64,000 nucleotides of DNA. Origin: an uncultured Emergencia sp. Its GTDB lineage: Bacteria; Bacillota; Clostridia; Peptostreptococcales; Anaerovoracaceae. The stretch is from NCBI GenBank assembly GCA_904420065.1, contig CAJFTU010000009.1, positions 1 to 64,000 of the forward strand, given 5' to 3'. The translations under genes were made by a program, and so were the position numbers. The notes beneath the pieces are model-generated. The model did not search any database. It saw only the letters and a list, made by a program, of their open reading frames with translations, and was not told where the DNA came from. Shown piece after piece: positions 1 through 8,449 of this stretch; the first letter of the stretch is position 1, and every line of letters begins with the position of its first letter.

Positions 1-116
1 TTTTATGCTGATTCAAATATAACACAAAGTGAGTCTATCCTCGCTTTTTATTTATTCACTTGTAACACATGTATTGTAAACCTACACGGACAGCAGCGGC
101 AGAGAGCTGACCGTTC

Positions 117-145
117 TTGTCAAGGAGAGGGATTTTTGTTATAAT
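117..145 (+). promoter_or_regulatory. Promoter of pgsA-cinA
   Basis: A -35 box TTGTCA (117-122) and a perfect -10 box TATAAT (140-145) are separated by exactly 17 bases. The first 269 bases hold no other supported gene; this promoter would give a 5' leader of about 118 bases ahead of pgsA. Confidence 0.75.
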
Positions 146-269
146 ACGCTTGTATGTTTTTGGTTCGGCGGAGCATCCCGTTTCTGCCGGCCGAAAAGGT
201 TCAACGCAAGTACGGAATCAAATACTTCTGCGCTTGTCATACTATTTCAGGACCGGAGGTTGAATATAA

Positions 270-809
270 ATGAATTTACCAAATAAGCTGACTATTGCAA
301 GAGTTGCAGCGGTGCCCTTTTTTATCGCAGCCTATATGTGTGAATATTATGCGGCGGCGTTTATTCTGTTTGCGGCAGCGTCTCTGACGGATATGCTGGA
401 TGGTAAAATTGCCAGAAAGTACAATCTGGTGACCAATTTTGGAAAGATTATGGATCCCCTTGCCGATAAAATTCTGGTCTACTCCGCTTTCTGCCTGATG
501 GTGGAGGATGGAACTGTTCCGGGCTGGATGCTGATCGTCATTCTGGCCAGAGAATTTGCTATTGCGGGTATGCGTACAGTAGCGGCATCGGAGGGATTGG
601 TTATCGCCGCAGCCATGAGCGGAAAGATCAAGACTGTGCTGCAGATGATCGCTGTGCCGCTGCTGCTTCTGACGGCAGCTATAACGGACGGACAGATCCG
701 CGGTTATTTCGATACGGCGGCTCAGATCTTCCTGTGGGCGTCACTGATCATGACAGTTTACTCGGGTGTTGAATACATCGCAAAGAACAGAAATGTTTTT
801 TCTCAATAG
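270..809 (+). CDS. pgsA: CDP-diacylglycerol--glycerol-3-phosphate 3-phosphatidyltransferase
   Basis: Membrane enzyme that joins CDP-diacylglycerol to glycerol-3-phosphate, the committed step to phosphatidylglycerol and cardiolipin. The 179-residue protein carries the complete CDP-alcohol phosphotransferase signature: D41, D44, G45, A48, R49, G58, D62 and D66, with the family's exact spacing. Several hydrophobic helices surround it. Length is normal for the family. The ATG follows a GGAGG-type ribosome site. It sits 48 bases ahead of cinA, the order pgsA-cinA-recA common in Firmicutes. Confidence 0.95.
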   Translation: MNLPNKLTIARVAAVPFFIAAYMCEYYAAAFILFAAASLTDMLDGKIARKYNLVTNFGKIMDPLADKILVYSAFCLMVEDGTVPGWMLIVILAREFAIAGMRTVAASEGLVIAAAMSGKIKTVLQMIAVPLLLLTAAITDGQIRGYFDTAAQIFLWASLIMTVYSGVEYIAKNRNVFSQ

Positions 810-857
810 TATACCGGGATGAAAAACAAATAGAAAAGAAGCTGAGAGGAGAACCAG

Positions 858-2105
858 ATGAAAACGGCAGTTTTAAGTGTAGGAACAGAGATTCTGTTCG
901 GACAGATTACCAACACGAACACGGTGTTTTTATCTCAGCAGCTGAACATGCTGGGATTTGATGTGATGTACCATTATACGGTAGGCGACAATTCTAAAAG
1001 GCTTGCCGAGATCATAGAAATGGCTTTCCGGGACTGCGACCTGGTCATTACGACGGGAGGTCTCGGGCCTACGGAAGACGACCTGACCAAGGAAACCGCA
1101 TGCCAGGTTATGCACGATGAGCTGAAGGTTCATGAGGAAAGTCTGCGCGCGCTGGAGGAGATGGCACGTAAGCGCGATAAACCCATGACGGAGAACAATT
1201 ACAAACAGGCTCTGATGCCGTCGAGAGCCCAGGTCTTTGACAATGATGCCGGAACCGCGCCGGGATTTGCGCTTTCCCAAGGAGAAAAGACGATTATCTG
1301 TATGCCGGGGCCCCCTCGTGAAATGAAACGGATGTGGGAGCGAAGGGTGAAGCCGTATCTGGAAAGCAGACAGACAGGCGTGATCTATTATCAGGTGCTG
1401 CGCTGCTTTGGTATCGGAGAGTCGTCTCTGGAAACCGAGCTTCTGGGACTGATCGATCAGCAGACCGATCCGACTATAGCAACTTATGCGAAAGAAGGCG
1501 AGTGCAGCGTGCGCATCGCCTCCAAAAGAGAAACGCTCGAGGAGGCTCGCGGAGCGGTAGAAGAGATGATCGAGAAGGTAGAAGCGCTGGTTGGAGAGTA
1601 CGTTTACAGCCGTCACGACGAGGAACTGGCTCAGGTGGTCGGAAAAAAGCTTATCGAGCGAAATATTTCCGTATCGGCTTGTGAATCCTGTACCGGCGGG
1701 ATGTTCGCAGAAAGCCTTACCGGAGTGCCCGGCATATCCGCCGTATTCGACCGGAGCCTGGTCACCTACACCTATGGGGCCAAGATGGAGGAATTGGGCG
1801 TACAGGAAGAAACGCTCCGGCAATTTACAGCGGAAAGCGGGGAAACGGCGCTGGAAATGGTGCAGGGACTCAGAGAAAAAACCGGAAGCCGGCTCTGCAT
1901 CTCGGTTACAGGTATAGCAGGACCGGGAGGCGGAACTCCGGAGAAACCGGTAGGTCTCATGTACATCGGCTGTATCTTTGACGGTCGGACAGAAGTAAAA
2001 GAAATCCGCGTGCGAAACGTGAGCCGGGACTGGAACAGACACTACGCCGTTCTCTCCATGCTGGATATAATAAACCGAATGATCGAAGGTCAGGAAATTC
2101 ATTGA
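858..2105 (+). CDS. cinA: CinA family protein (nicotinamide-nucleotide amidohydrolase / competence-damage inducible)
   Basis: A 415-residue two-domain protein. The N-terminal half is a molybdopterin-binding-like (MoCF) domain with GGLGPTEDD at residues 67-75; the C-terminal half is the CinA/PncC amidase domain with the ESCTGG motif around 276-281 and a later TGIAGPGGG loop. In this family the C-terminal domain deamidates nicotinamide mononucleotide for NAD recycling, and the N-terminal domain is linked to ADP-ribose pyrophosphatase activity. Full length, good ribosome site (GAGAGGAG). It lies between pgsA and recA, the conserved position linked with competence and DNA repair. Confidence 0.93.
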   Translation: MKTAVLSVGTEILFGQITNTNTVFLSQQLNMLGFDVMYHYTVGDNSKRLAEIIEMAFRDCDLVITTGGLGPTEDDLTKETACQVMHDELKVHEESLRALEEMARKRDKPMTENNYKQALMPSRAQVFDNDAGTAPGFALSQGEKTIICMPGPPREMKRMWERRVKPYLESRQTGVIYYQVLRCFGIGESSLETELLGLIDQQTDPTIATYAKEGECSVRIASKRETLEEARGAVEEMIEKVEALVGEYVYSRHDEELAQVVGKKLIERNISVSACESCTGGMFAESLTGVPGISAVFDRSLVTYTYGAKMEELGVQEETLRQFTAESGETALEMVQGLREKTGSRLCISVTGIAGPGGGTPEKPVGLMYIGCIFDGRTEVKEIRVRNVSRDWNRHYAVLSMLDIINRMIEGQEIH

Positions 2106-2199
2106 CAGAGACGTCTATAAGAGTTAAACTGTAGTTACCAGTATTTTACATTTTGTATTCGGTTCAGTTTGCGGAGTCGGCCGACCCAGTAGAAAAGAC

Positions 2200-2228
2200 T
2201 TGACCCGACACGAAAAATAGGATATTAT
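2200..2228 (+). promoter_or_regulatory. recA promoter
   Basis: TTGACC (2200-2205), a 17-base spacer and TATTAT (2223-2228) form a strong vegetative promoter immediately ahead of recA. A LexA-type box follows the -10 directly. Confidence 0.8.
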
Positions 2229-2237
2229 TTCTGCAAG

Positions 2238-2251
2238 AGAACAGATGTTCG
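2238..2251 (+). promoter_or_regulatory. LexA (SOS) operator of recA
   Basis: GAAC (2239-2242), four bases, GTTCG (2247-2251): 13 of 14 positions agree with the Gram-positive LexA/DinR consensus CGAACRNRYGTTYG. It starts 10 bases after the -10 box, so it covers the expected transcription start, where LexA would block initiation until DNA damage. Confidence 0.8.
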
Positions 2252-2266
2252 CTTTGGAGGTGGAAG

Positions 2267-3337
2267 ATGAGCACAACAAAAAATACGGTGAATCCCGACA
2301 GAGAGAAAGCACTCGAAGCAGCTCTCAATCAGATACAGAAACAATTCGGAAAAGGCGCGATTATGAAGTTGGGAGATACCTCCCATATGAATATAGAAAC
2401 TATCCCTACAGGATCCATCAGCCTGGATTTGGCAACAGGCGTCGGCGGTGTGCCGAAGGGAAGGATCGTGGAAATCTTTGGACCGGAATCTTCCGGTAAA
2501 ACCACGCTTACCCTGCATATTGTAGCCGAGGCACAGAAACAGGGCGGACGGGCCGCTTTTATCGACGCAGAGCACGCACTGGATCCGGTATACGCCAAAA
2601 ATCTGGGCGTTAAGGTCGACGAGTTGTTGGTATCTCAGCCGGATACAGGAGAGCAGGCTCTGGAAATCTGCGATATGCTGGCCAGGAGCGGAGCGCTGGA
2701 CGTGATCATCATCGACTCTGTGGCGGCGTTGGTACCGAAGGCGGAGATCCAGGGAGAGATGGGCGATTCTCACGTCGGACTGCAGGCCCGGCTGATGTCC
2801 CAGGCTCTCAGAAAGATCGCCGGAACGGTAAATCGCTCCAATACCTGCGTTATCTTCATCAATCAGCTGCGTGAGAAGATCGGCGTCATGTTCGGTAGTC
2901 CTGAGACGACTACAGGTGGACGCGCTCTGAAGTTTTACGCATCTATGCGTTTTGACGTCAGAAAGATAGAGTCGATCAAGAGCGGAGATCAGGTTTTGGG
3001 CAATAAGACGAGGGTAAAGGTCGTAAAGAACAAGGTGGCGCCTCCGTTCAAACAGGCGGAGTTCGACATCATGTATGGCGAGGGCATATCCAAAGCGGGA
3101 GATGTTCTGGACTGCGCGGTAGAGGATAAGATTGTAGAAAAAGCCGGATCCTGGTACAGCTACAATGGTGATCGAATCGGGCAGGGAAGAGAAAATGTCA
3201 AAAAGTGGCTTGAGGAGAACCCGCAGGTTCTCGAAGAGATTGAAAGCCGCCTGCTTGAGACGCTGAAGCCGGAAGAAAGTGAAGCGGCGCAGGAAGAAGA
3301 ATTGAAAGTAGATGAAGACGGCGTAGTAATCGAATAG
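2267..3337 (+). CDS. recA: Recombinase RecA
   Basis: ATP-dependent strand-exchange protein and co-protease for LexA cleavage. The 356-residue protein has the Walker A motif GPESSGKTT at 72-80, the [12 protein letters not shown]alker B region and the [13 protein letters not shown] loop, and an acidic C-terminal tail. Length matches the family. The ATG follows a GGAGG box 6 bases upstream. It is preceded by its own promoter and LexA box, so it should be SOS-inducible. The next gene is a nitroreductase, not recX. Confidence 0.98.
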   Translation: MSTTKNTVNPDREKALEAALNQIQKQFGKGAIMKLGDTSHMNIETIPTGSISLDLATGVGGVPKGRIVEIFGPESSGKTTLTLHIVAEAQKQGGRAAFIDAEHALDPVYAKNLGVKVDELLVSQPDTGEQALEICDMLARSGALDVIIIDSVAALVPKAEIQGEMGDSHVGLQARLMSQALRKIAGTVNRSNTCVIFINQLREKIGVMFGSPETTTGGRALKFYASMRFDVRKIESIKSGDQVLGNKTRVKVVKNKVAPPFKQAEFDIMYGEGISKAGDVLDCAVEDKIVEKAGSWYSYNGDRIGQGRENVKKWLEENPQVLEEIESRLLETLKPEESEAAQEEELKVDEDGVVIE

Positions 3338-3391
3338 CGCCGCAAAATTTAAAGTCAACTCATAGCCGTAGAAAAACAGGAGGAAAAAATA

Positions 3392-3937
3392 ATGGAAGCG
3401 ATAAAGTGCATCAAAGAAAGACGCAGCATTAGAAAATTCAAAACGGACAAAGTGGATCGCGACACGATCGGCGAGATCGTGTCTGCGGCGTCCTATGCGC
3501 CTTCCTGGAAGAATACACAGATTACCAGGTACGTGGTCGTAGAGGATGAGTCGGTCAAGAAGAAAATTGCGGAAGAGTGCGTACTCGGCTTTACTTATAA
3601 CACAAAGACCATACTGAACGCGCCGCAGCTGGTCGTCGTATCCTATGTGACCGGTCGTTCCGGATTCGAAAAGGATGGTACATATACTACCTCCAAAGAA
3701 GACCGGTGGGAAAATTTCGATACCGGAGTCGCCGTGCAGACCTTCTGTCTGGCCGCTCATGATAAGGGCGTAGGAACCGTTATCCTGGGCATCTTCGACG
3801 ACGAAAAAATTGCAAGAGCCGTTTCGCTTATGGAAGGCGAAAAGGTGGCGGCTTTGATCGCCATGGGTTATCCGGAGGGAGAAGCTCCTGCAGCGCCAAA
3901 AAGAAAAGCAGCGGAGGAACTGGTAAGCTACATATAG
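3392..3937 (+). CDS. Nitroreductase family protein
   Basis: A 181-residue flavin-dependent oxidoreductase of the nitroreductase superfamily. The N-terminal ERRSIRKF motif (residues 9-16) supplies the FMN-phosphate contacts typical of the family, and the C-terminal AMGYPEGE segment is the conserved end of the fold. Substrate cannot be told from sequence; relatives reduce nitro-aromatics, quinones or act in flavin metabolism. AGGAGG ribosome site. It follows recA by 54 bases and is closed by a strong terminator, so it may be cotranscribed with recA. Confidence 0.85.
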   Translation: MEAIKCIKERRSIRKFKTDKVDRDTIGEIVSAASYAPSWKNTQITRYVVVEDESVKKKIAEECVLGFTYNTKTILNAPQLVVVSYVTGRSGFEKDGTYTTSKEDRWENFDTGVAVQTFCLAAHDKGVGTVILGIFDDEKIARAVSLMEGEKVAALIAMGYPEGEAPAAPKRKAAEELVSYI

Positions 3938-3950
3938 GAAGATCTCAGAG

Positions 3951-3990
3951 AAGACTGCAGGGAACCGAAAGGCCGGATGCAGTCTTTTTT
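3951..3990 (+). terminator. Rho-independent terminator after the nitroreductase gene
   Basis: Stem AAGACTGCA (3951-3959) pairs with TGCAGTCTT (3978-3986) and runs into six T residues. Confidence 0.9.
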
Positions 3991-4048
3991 CGTGCGGAAA
4001 ATTCCAATCGCTTCTGCGTGTCGTGCAGTACAAATCGAAGATCGGGTA

Positions 4049-4100
4049 TTGACATGAAAGGTAAAATATGATAAAAATATGATATCAAAATAATATCATA
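4049..4100 (+). promoter_or_regulatory. Promoter and inverted repeat ahead of the SPFH-RHH operon
   Basis: TTGACA (4049-4054), 17 bases, then a weak TAAAAA (4072-4077). An 8-base inverted repeat lies just downstream: TATGATAT (4078-4085) and ATATCATA (4093-4100) with a 7-base AT spacer. It sits where a repressor would block initiation; the RHH protein two genes downstream is an obvious but untested candidate ligand. Confidence 0.5.
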
Positions 4101-4122
4101 AAGAATTCATCGGAGGAGCGCT

Positions 4123-5145
4123 ATGGAAAAGAAAGATATTGTACAGAAAGAGATAAAGCCAATAAGCGGCATCTTTATGCTGATCCTGATTACACTGGGA
4201 ATTCTGGCATCTTTAGCCGGTATTGCAGCGGGATGCTATCTTGCCTCAGAAGATTCGGTTGTTCTGGGAGCGGTTTTGATCATCGTGGGAATTCTTCTGG
4301 TCGTCGCTTTTTTCATCATGTACGCCGGGTTAAAAGTTGTAGGTCCCAACGAAGCGCTGGTACTGACTCTGTTCGGAAACTACTATGGAACCATACTGAA
4401 GCAGGGTTTCTACTATGTTAACCCGTTTGCTTCCTACAACAATCCTGCCTACCTGAAGAGCTTGGCCGAAGCGAAATCTTCAGCCGACACAGATGAAAAG
4501 TCGCGCAGATCCAGTTCCGGCTTTGTGCGGGTCAACGCGAAGAAGACCGTTTCGCTGAAAAGTGTAACGCTGAACAACGGGATACAGAAGGTCAACGATC
4601 TGATGGGCAACCCGGTGATCATCGGCGCTGTGGTCATCTGGAAGGTGGTGAATCCGACCAAAGCTGTCTTTAACGTAGAGGACTATCTGGAGTTTTTATC
4701 GATTCAGACCGATTCCACCATAAGAAATATTGCAAGATTGTATCCTTATGACGTCATGGACAGCGACAGCGTCGAAAACATGACGGAAAAGACCCTCAGG
4801 GGGAGCGCCCAGGAAATCGCGGCGAACATGAAGACTGAGCTGAATAAGAAGGCGGAGTTCGCCGGTATAGAAATCGAGGAAGTCAGGATTACACACCTCT
4901 CCTATGCAGAAGAAATTGCGGCGGCAATGCTGCAGAGACAGCAGGCTGAGGCGGTGATCGCCGCCAGATCGAAGATCGTCGACGGGGCGGTCAGCATGGT
5001 AAAAATGGCTATCGATAAACTGGGCGATGAGGAAATTGTCGTTTTGGACGAGGAGAGAAAAGCCGCTATGGTGTCTAATCTCATGGTCGTTCTCTGCTCG
5101 GGGAAAGATACGCAGCCGATCGTCAACAGCGGAAGCATCTACTAA
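4123..5145 (+). CDS. SPFH (band 7/stomatin-like) domain membrane protein
   Basis: A 340-residue protein with two N-terminal membrane helices (about 15-40 and 46-68), then a band-7/SPFH domain starting near residue 70, and a helical region ending with an EEIAAAML/QQAEAVIAARSKIV segment typical of stomatin-like oligomerisation arms. Such proteins scaffold membrane microdomains and often bind proteases or transporters; the client here is unknown. GGAGG ribosome site. The stop is followed within 40 bases by the RHH gene, so the two are an operon. Confidence 0.88.
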   Translation: MEKKDIVQKEIKPISGIFMLILITLGILASLAGIAAGCYLASEDSVVLGAVLIIVGILLVVAFFIMYAGLKVVGPNEALVLTLFGNYYGTILKQGFYYVNPFASYNNPAYLKSLAEAKSSADTDEKSRRSSSGFVRVNAKKTVSLKSVTLNNGIQKVNDLMGNPVIIGAVVIWKVVNPTKAVFNVEDYLEFLSIQTDSTIRNIARLYPYDVMDSDSVENMTEKTLRGSAQEIAANMKTELNKKAEFAGIEIEEVRITHLSYAEEIAAAMLQRQQAEAVIAARSKIVDGAVSMVKMAIDKLGDEEIVVLDEERKAAMVSNLMVVLCSGKDTQPIVNSGSIY

Positions 5146-5184
5146 GTTTTGAAGGGGAAGATTGAGCGGAAAGGGCTTGAGAAC

Positions 5185-5454
5185 ATGGAGCAAGAGAAGA
5201 AACTGGAGCAGAAGGAACGGGAATTGGAGAAAAAGCTGGCCAGACTTCAGGAGATGGAAAAGGAGATACGGGAGAAAGAAAAGTCCATCAAGCAGAGTGA
5301 AAAGGCGAGAAAACAGATAATCCTGAGGATTACGCCTTCTCTTTGGGAAGAAATTGCTCGATGGGCAGAAGAGGATTTTCGTTCTATCAACGGCCAGATC
5401 GAATATCTGTTGACGGAATGCGTCAGAAAGAGGAAAAGTGGAAGCGGAAAATAG
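5185..5454 (+). CDS. Coiled-coil ribbon-helix-helix (Arc-like) protein
   Basis: An 89-residue, highly charged protein. Residues 1-45 are Glu/Lys-rich heptad-like sequence predicted to form a coiled coil; residues 46-84 (LRITPSLWEEIARWAEED then INGQIEYLL) match an Arc/MetJ-type ribbon-helix-helix. I chose the ATG at 5185: the longer frame begins with a TTG at 5149 without a ribosome site, while AAAGGG precedes the ATG. RHH proteins usually bind short palindromes as dimers and often repress their own operon. The coiled coil could instead tie it to the SPFH protein. Confidence 0.7.
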   Translation: MEQEKKLEQKERELEKKLARLQEMEKEIREKEKSIKQSEKARKQIILRITPSLWEEIARWAEEDFRSINGQIEYLLTECVRKRKSGSGK

Positions 5455-5485
5455 ACGCAGGAACAGCGCTTGATTTGACAAAGCA

Positions 5486-5531
5486 GCAGCGCCGCAAAAT
5501 CTCCATAGTGGAAGATTGAGCGGCGCTTCTG
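5486..5531. other. Imperfect hairpin downstream of the RHH gene
   Basis: GCAGCGCCGC and GCGGCGCTTCTGC flank an inner AATCT/AGATT stem. There is no T-run after it on the plus strand, so it may stabilise the mRNA end more than terminate it. Confidence 0.4.
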
Positions 5532-5637
5532 CTCATTGGAGACCGGAACTTAGCGTTCGATTTCTGTTTTCGGGAGTATGTTGCCATGGCCGCCGGAAAA
5601 CGGAAAAGAACGGGGCGATTTCGAAAATCGAAAAAAA

Positions 5638-5930
5638 CGTTTCAAATAGAAACGGAATTTTTTATTATGAAAAAAAATCGCTGCCTGGACACGGATTCGG
5701 ATCCCATTGGTTTCAAAAAGCGGAGAAGTGTTTCTATATAGAAACGAATTTAAAGAAAATGAAAAATGCAGGCTGATTTTTCGTCTTTTATTGCCGGAAC
5801 TTCCCGGCTTTTTTTCTTTTTAACATAGTCTTGTTTCTATAGGAAACAAAATTCGCAAAAAGGAAACCCGACTCCATTAATCAGCATGTAGATTTTTCTG
5901 AAAGTCTTTATTCCTTTTCTATAAGAAACA
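5638..5930. repeat. Four GTTTC-N5/6-GAAAC palindromes in the 606-base spacer 5455-6060
   Basis: Near-identical palindromes lie at 5638-5654 (CGTTTC/GAAACG), 5730-5745 (GTTTC-TATATA-GAAAC), 5831-5849 (TTGTTTC/GAAACAA, spacer TATAG) and 5915-5929 (TTTTC/GAAAC, spacer TATAA). Three share a TATA core. Spacing between centres is roughly 80-100 bases. They look like binding sites for one dimeric regulator. No open frame with a credible ribosome site was found in this spacer. Confidence 0.7.
5791..5821 (+). terminator. Rho-independent terminator inside the 5455-6060 spacer
   Basis: GCCGG (5793-5797) and CCGGC (5804-5808) followed by a run of about 13 bases that are nearly all T. It lies some 340 bases past the RHH gene, so it either ends a long 3' end or a short separate transcript started near 5675 (TATTAT at 5663-5668). 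Confidence 0.8.
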
Positions 5931-6015
5931 AAATAGATTATTTAGAAAAAGTACCGAAAAAGACGAAAAATTTAGACGATTAAATATTTTCCTTAAATTA
6001 GGTGTATTGCAGTGA

Positions 6016-6021
6016 TATAAT
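6016..6021 (+). promoter_or_regulatory. -10 box of the ABC exporter gene
   Basis: Perfect TATAAT at 6016-6021 with only a weak TTAAAT (5993-5998) at 17 bases, suggesting a promoter that needs activation or extra contacts. Confidence 0.5.
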
Positions 6022-6060
6022 AATTGTACAAGCAAGAAAAAGAAGGAGCACAAAATACAT

Positions 6061-7611
6061 ATGAATACGATAGGCATGATCATCTTTGTTGCGATTGCCG
6101 CAATTGCTGAAGCCTTTTTCGGTTTATGCCTCGGACAGATTTTCGACGCGATAAACACAGAATCGATAAATACTCTGCAGATTCTGCTAATAGGCATGAT
6201 TGTTTTGATCGGGGTGAATACGGCGTCCTCCATCATAGCCAGAACCTTAATGTTCAGAAATGCGGCGGAACAGGCCTATGAGCTGAAAAAACATATATAT
6301 GATGTGCAGATCGCCTATGAACGGAGAAAAAATCCCGATATCGCTGATTTTACCAGCAAAATCGATCTTCTGTTCAACAATTATTTTATGAGCAGACAAT
6401 ACATTTTCCTGTACGGGGTTACTTTTCTTTGTTCTTGCGCAGCGATCATCTACATCAACTGGATCATGTTTTTTGTAGCCGTCGCAGCCTCGGCGATTCC
6501 TTTTCTCATTCCTCTTCTGTTTAAGCGCAAGGTTCAGAAGGCGGCTAACGAGTACGCTGATAAAAGTACCGAGTACACCGGTTTTGTAACGGACACCCTT
6601 TACGGCAGACTGGAACTGATGAAGTATAATGTGGCCGTGAAATACATAAAGAAACATCAAAAAGAGGATCGGGATTTTGAAACAAAGCGGGTAAAAAGTC
6701 TGCAGGTCAACTATCTCGGAGAAAAGATGACAGAGGGAATAGGAAATATAATGTACGTATCCATTCTCTTTGTGGGAGGCGTTTTAGTCGTCAAAGACTG
6801 GATCACCGTAGGAAATGTTCTCAGTGTCGTGCAGCTGATGAACAGTACCGTCTTTCCGATTACCATGATTGTTTCTTATGTCAACCAGATGAATTCCTGC
6901 AAACCTGTATATAAGAGTCTGACTGAAGGAGATGAATTTTCACAGGAGGATTTGGCGCCGGAAGGGGAAAAGAAGAGCGATTCGGCGATTCTTTCTGCAG
7001 AGCACGTTACTTTCGGATTCCCTAACGAGGAAAGAGACGTGGTTAAAGATTTTTCCTTCTCCTTCCTGCCGGGGAAAAAGTATCTGATCAAAGGCGCCAG
7101 CGGATCGGGAAAGACAACTCTCGCAAAGCTCCTTTCCGGCGAACTGGAACCCGACAGCGGAAATGTCCGAATCGGAGACCGGGAAGTCAGCCGGATTTCT
7201 TTGTCGGAACGCAATCGAATGGTCAATTACGTGGAGCAGAGTTCCTATCTGTTCAAGGACAGCGTTTTGCACAATATCACCTTGTACAGAGGAAGAGGCG
7301 ATCGCGCGCAGCAGGAAGCGGAAATTGACAGACAGCTGCAGCAGCTCCGTTTGAATCACGTGCAGGGCAATACGGAAATTACCGATGCCAGCCGGGTATC
7401 CGGAGGGGAGCGGTCGAGGATCTGTCTCCTGCGCGCCATGGTGGATATGCCGGATATTCTGATCGTCGACGAGCCGACAGCCGCTCTGGATAAAGAAAAT
7501 GCGGAAAACGTGATTCGTTATCTGTGCGGCTGTCCGGAGACGGTGATCGTTATCGCTCATAATCTGGGAGAGAATTTGGAAAGCTTATTCGAAGAAGTGA
7601 TCCGGTTATAG
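6061..7611 (+). CDS. ABC transporter, fused permease and ATP-binding protein (exporter type)
   Basis: A 516-residue half-transporter: about six membrane helices in residues 1-280, then an ATPase domain with Walker A GASGSGKTT (345-353), signature VSGGERSR (446 onward), Walker B ending D470-E471, and a late switch His. This arrangement is that of exporters for peptides, lipids or drugs; it would act as a homodimer or with an unseen partner. A GGAG site lies 12 bases before the ATG, a wide gap. It is monocistronic and preceded by the palindrome cluster, so it may be under that control. The substrate is unknown. Confidence 0.85.
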   Translation: MNTIGMIIFVAIAAIAEAFFGLCLGQIFDAINTESINTLQILLIGMIVLIGVNTASSIIARTLMFRNAAEQAYELKKHIYDVQIAYERRKNPDIADFTSKIDLLFNNYFMSRQYIFLYGVTFLCSCAAIIYINWIMFFVAVAASAIPFLIPLLFKRKVQKAANEYADKSTEYTGFVTDTLYGRLELMKYNVAVKYIKKHQKEDRDFETKRVKSLQVNYLGEKMTEGIGNIMYVSILFVGGVLVVKDWITVGNVLSVVQLMNSTVFPITMIVSYVNQMNSCKPVYKSLTEGDEFSQEDLAPEGEKKSDSAILSAEHVTFGFPNEERDVVKDFSFSFLPGKKYLIKGASGSGKTTLAKLLSGELEPDSGNVRIGDREVSRISLSERNRMVNYVEQSSYLFKDSVLHNITLYRGRGDRAQQEAEIDRQLQQLRLNHVQGNTEITDASRVSGGERSRICLLRAMVDMPDILIVDEPTAALDKENAENVIRYLCGCPETVIVIAHNLGENLESLFEEVIRL

Positions 7612-7774
7612 AAAAGAAGGGGATAAAAACATAAATTTTCTCGCGTTTTTTTCAGAAATCGGAAAGCGGCGACCTTCCGGCCGCGAAAAAAGCTCGGGCA
7701 TACACGGGGAGGCGGAAAATACTGTTTTAACGAAAATATTTCACATTTCCCGTCTGCTGAAAACGCAAAAACAT

Positions 7775-7803
7775 TTGACATCATCACCTTCATATGATAC
7801 ACT
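7775..7803 (+). promoter_or_regulatory. Promoter of rplU-rpmA
   Basis: TTGACA (7775-7780), 17 bases, TACACT (7798-7803). The preceding 160 bases after the ABC gene show no further gene. Confidence 0.65.
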
Positions 7804-7809
7804 AATTGA

Positions 7810-7886
7810 GTTAGACCGCACGGACAGGGCCTAAATGCGCAGAACACGCGCTGCCCCATAAGGCGAGACTGGTTAGAGGAGGTAAA
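7810..7886 (+). ncRNA. Putative L21-type ribosomal protein leader
   Basis: The roughly 80-base GC-rich segment between the promoter and rplU contains complementary blocks (GGGC/GCCC and GCGC repeats) and ends at the AGAGGAGG ribosome site. Firmicutes carry an autoregulatory L21 leader in exactly this place. The assignment rests on position and general structure, not on a model match. Confidence 0.5.
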
Positions 7887-7889
7887 AGA

Positions 7890-8390
7890 ATGTACGCAGT
7901 TATTGAAACAGGCGGAAAGCAGTACCGAGTTCAGGAAGGCGACGTCGTAACCGTAGAGAAGCTGAACGTTGAAGCCGGACAGAAGATTGAATTTGATAAG
8001 GTGTTGGTTTTGGCCGGAGAAGGAGATCTCAAGGTAGGTACCCCTTATGTAGAGGGCGCTAAGGTTACCGGAGAGGTCGTTGAAAATGGAAAAGGCAAGA
8101 AAGTCATCATTTTCAAGTACAAGGCAAAGAAAGACTACAGAAAGAAGCAGGGACACAGACAGCCGTATACAATGGTAAAGATCGAGTCTCTTGGAGGCGA
8201 TGCGCCGAAAGCGGCAGTGCCGGCAGCCGAGGTAAAGGCTGAAGCAGAGGAAGCAAAAGCAGAGAAGAAGATTTCCTCTTCCATGAAAAAAGACGAATTA
8301 ATCGCTTATGCCAAAGAACACGGTATAGAGATCGATGAGAAAGCGACCAAAGCTGTAATCATCGAGACTATCGAATCGGCATTAAAGTAA
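7890..8390 (+). CDS. rplU: 50S ribosomal protein L21 with a C-terminal extension
   Basis: Residues 1-102 are a normal L21 ([14 protein letters not shown] start, [11 protein letters not shown] end), a 23S rRNA-binding protein near L20. The usual length is about 103 residues; this one is 166. The extra part is an Ala/Glu/Lys linker (104-128) and a compact helical segment (131-165, [16 protein letters not shown] then [11 protein letters not shown]) resembling HeH/SAP-type modules. AGAGGAGG ribosome site. rpmA follows after 59 bases, with no room for the prp/ysxB protease gene that separates the two in many Firmicutes. Confidence 0.95.
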   Translation: MYAVIETGGKQYRVQEGDVVTVEKLNVEAGQKIEFDKVLVLAGEGDLKVGTPYVEGAKVTGEVVENGKGKKVIIFKYKAKKDYRKKQGHRQPYTMVKIESLGGDAPKAAVPAAEVKAEAEEAKAEKKISSSMKKDELIAYAKEHGIEIDEKATKAVIIETIESALK

Positions 8391-8449
8391 TTTCCATAAG
8401 GGAACTCAGCAGAGTTTACAGCCACGAGTAGCAAGGAGGTGTCTGGACT

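Noticed and set aside
930..2102. Minus-strand 390-codon frame opposite cinA
   Set aside because: Antisense shadow of a well-supported gene, with a His/Phe/Arg-rich composition unlike real proteins here.
2225..4033. Long open frame of 602 codons on the minus strand across recA and the nitroreductase gene
   Set aside because: It is antisense to two secure genes, has no ribosome site and no recognisable domain; its length is a by-product of codon bias.
5516..5776. 86-codon frame as a possible peptide precursor for the ABC exporter
   Set aside because: Begins at a TTG without a ribosome site, runs through two of the palindromes and has no leader-peptide or core-peptide features.
5638..5930. Possible CRISPR array
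   Set aside because: The repeats are only 15-19 bases, themselves palindromic, spaced 80-100 bases apart and variable; no cas gene is nearby.
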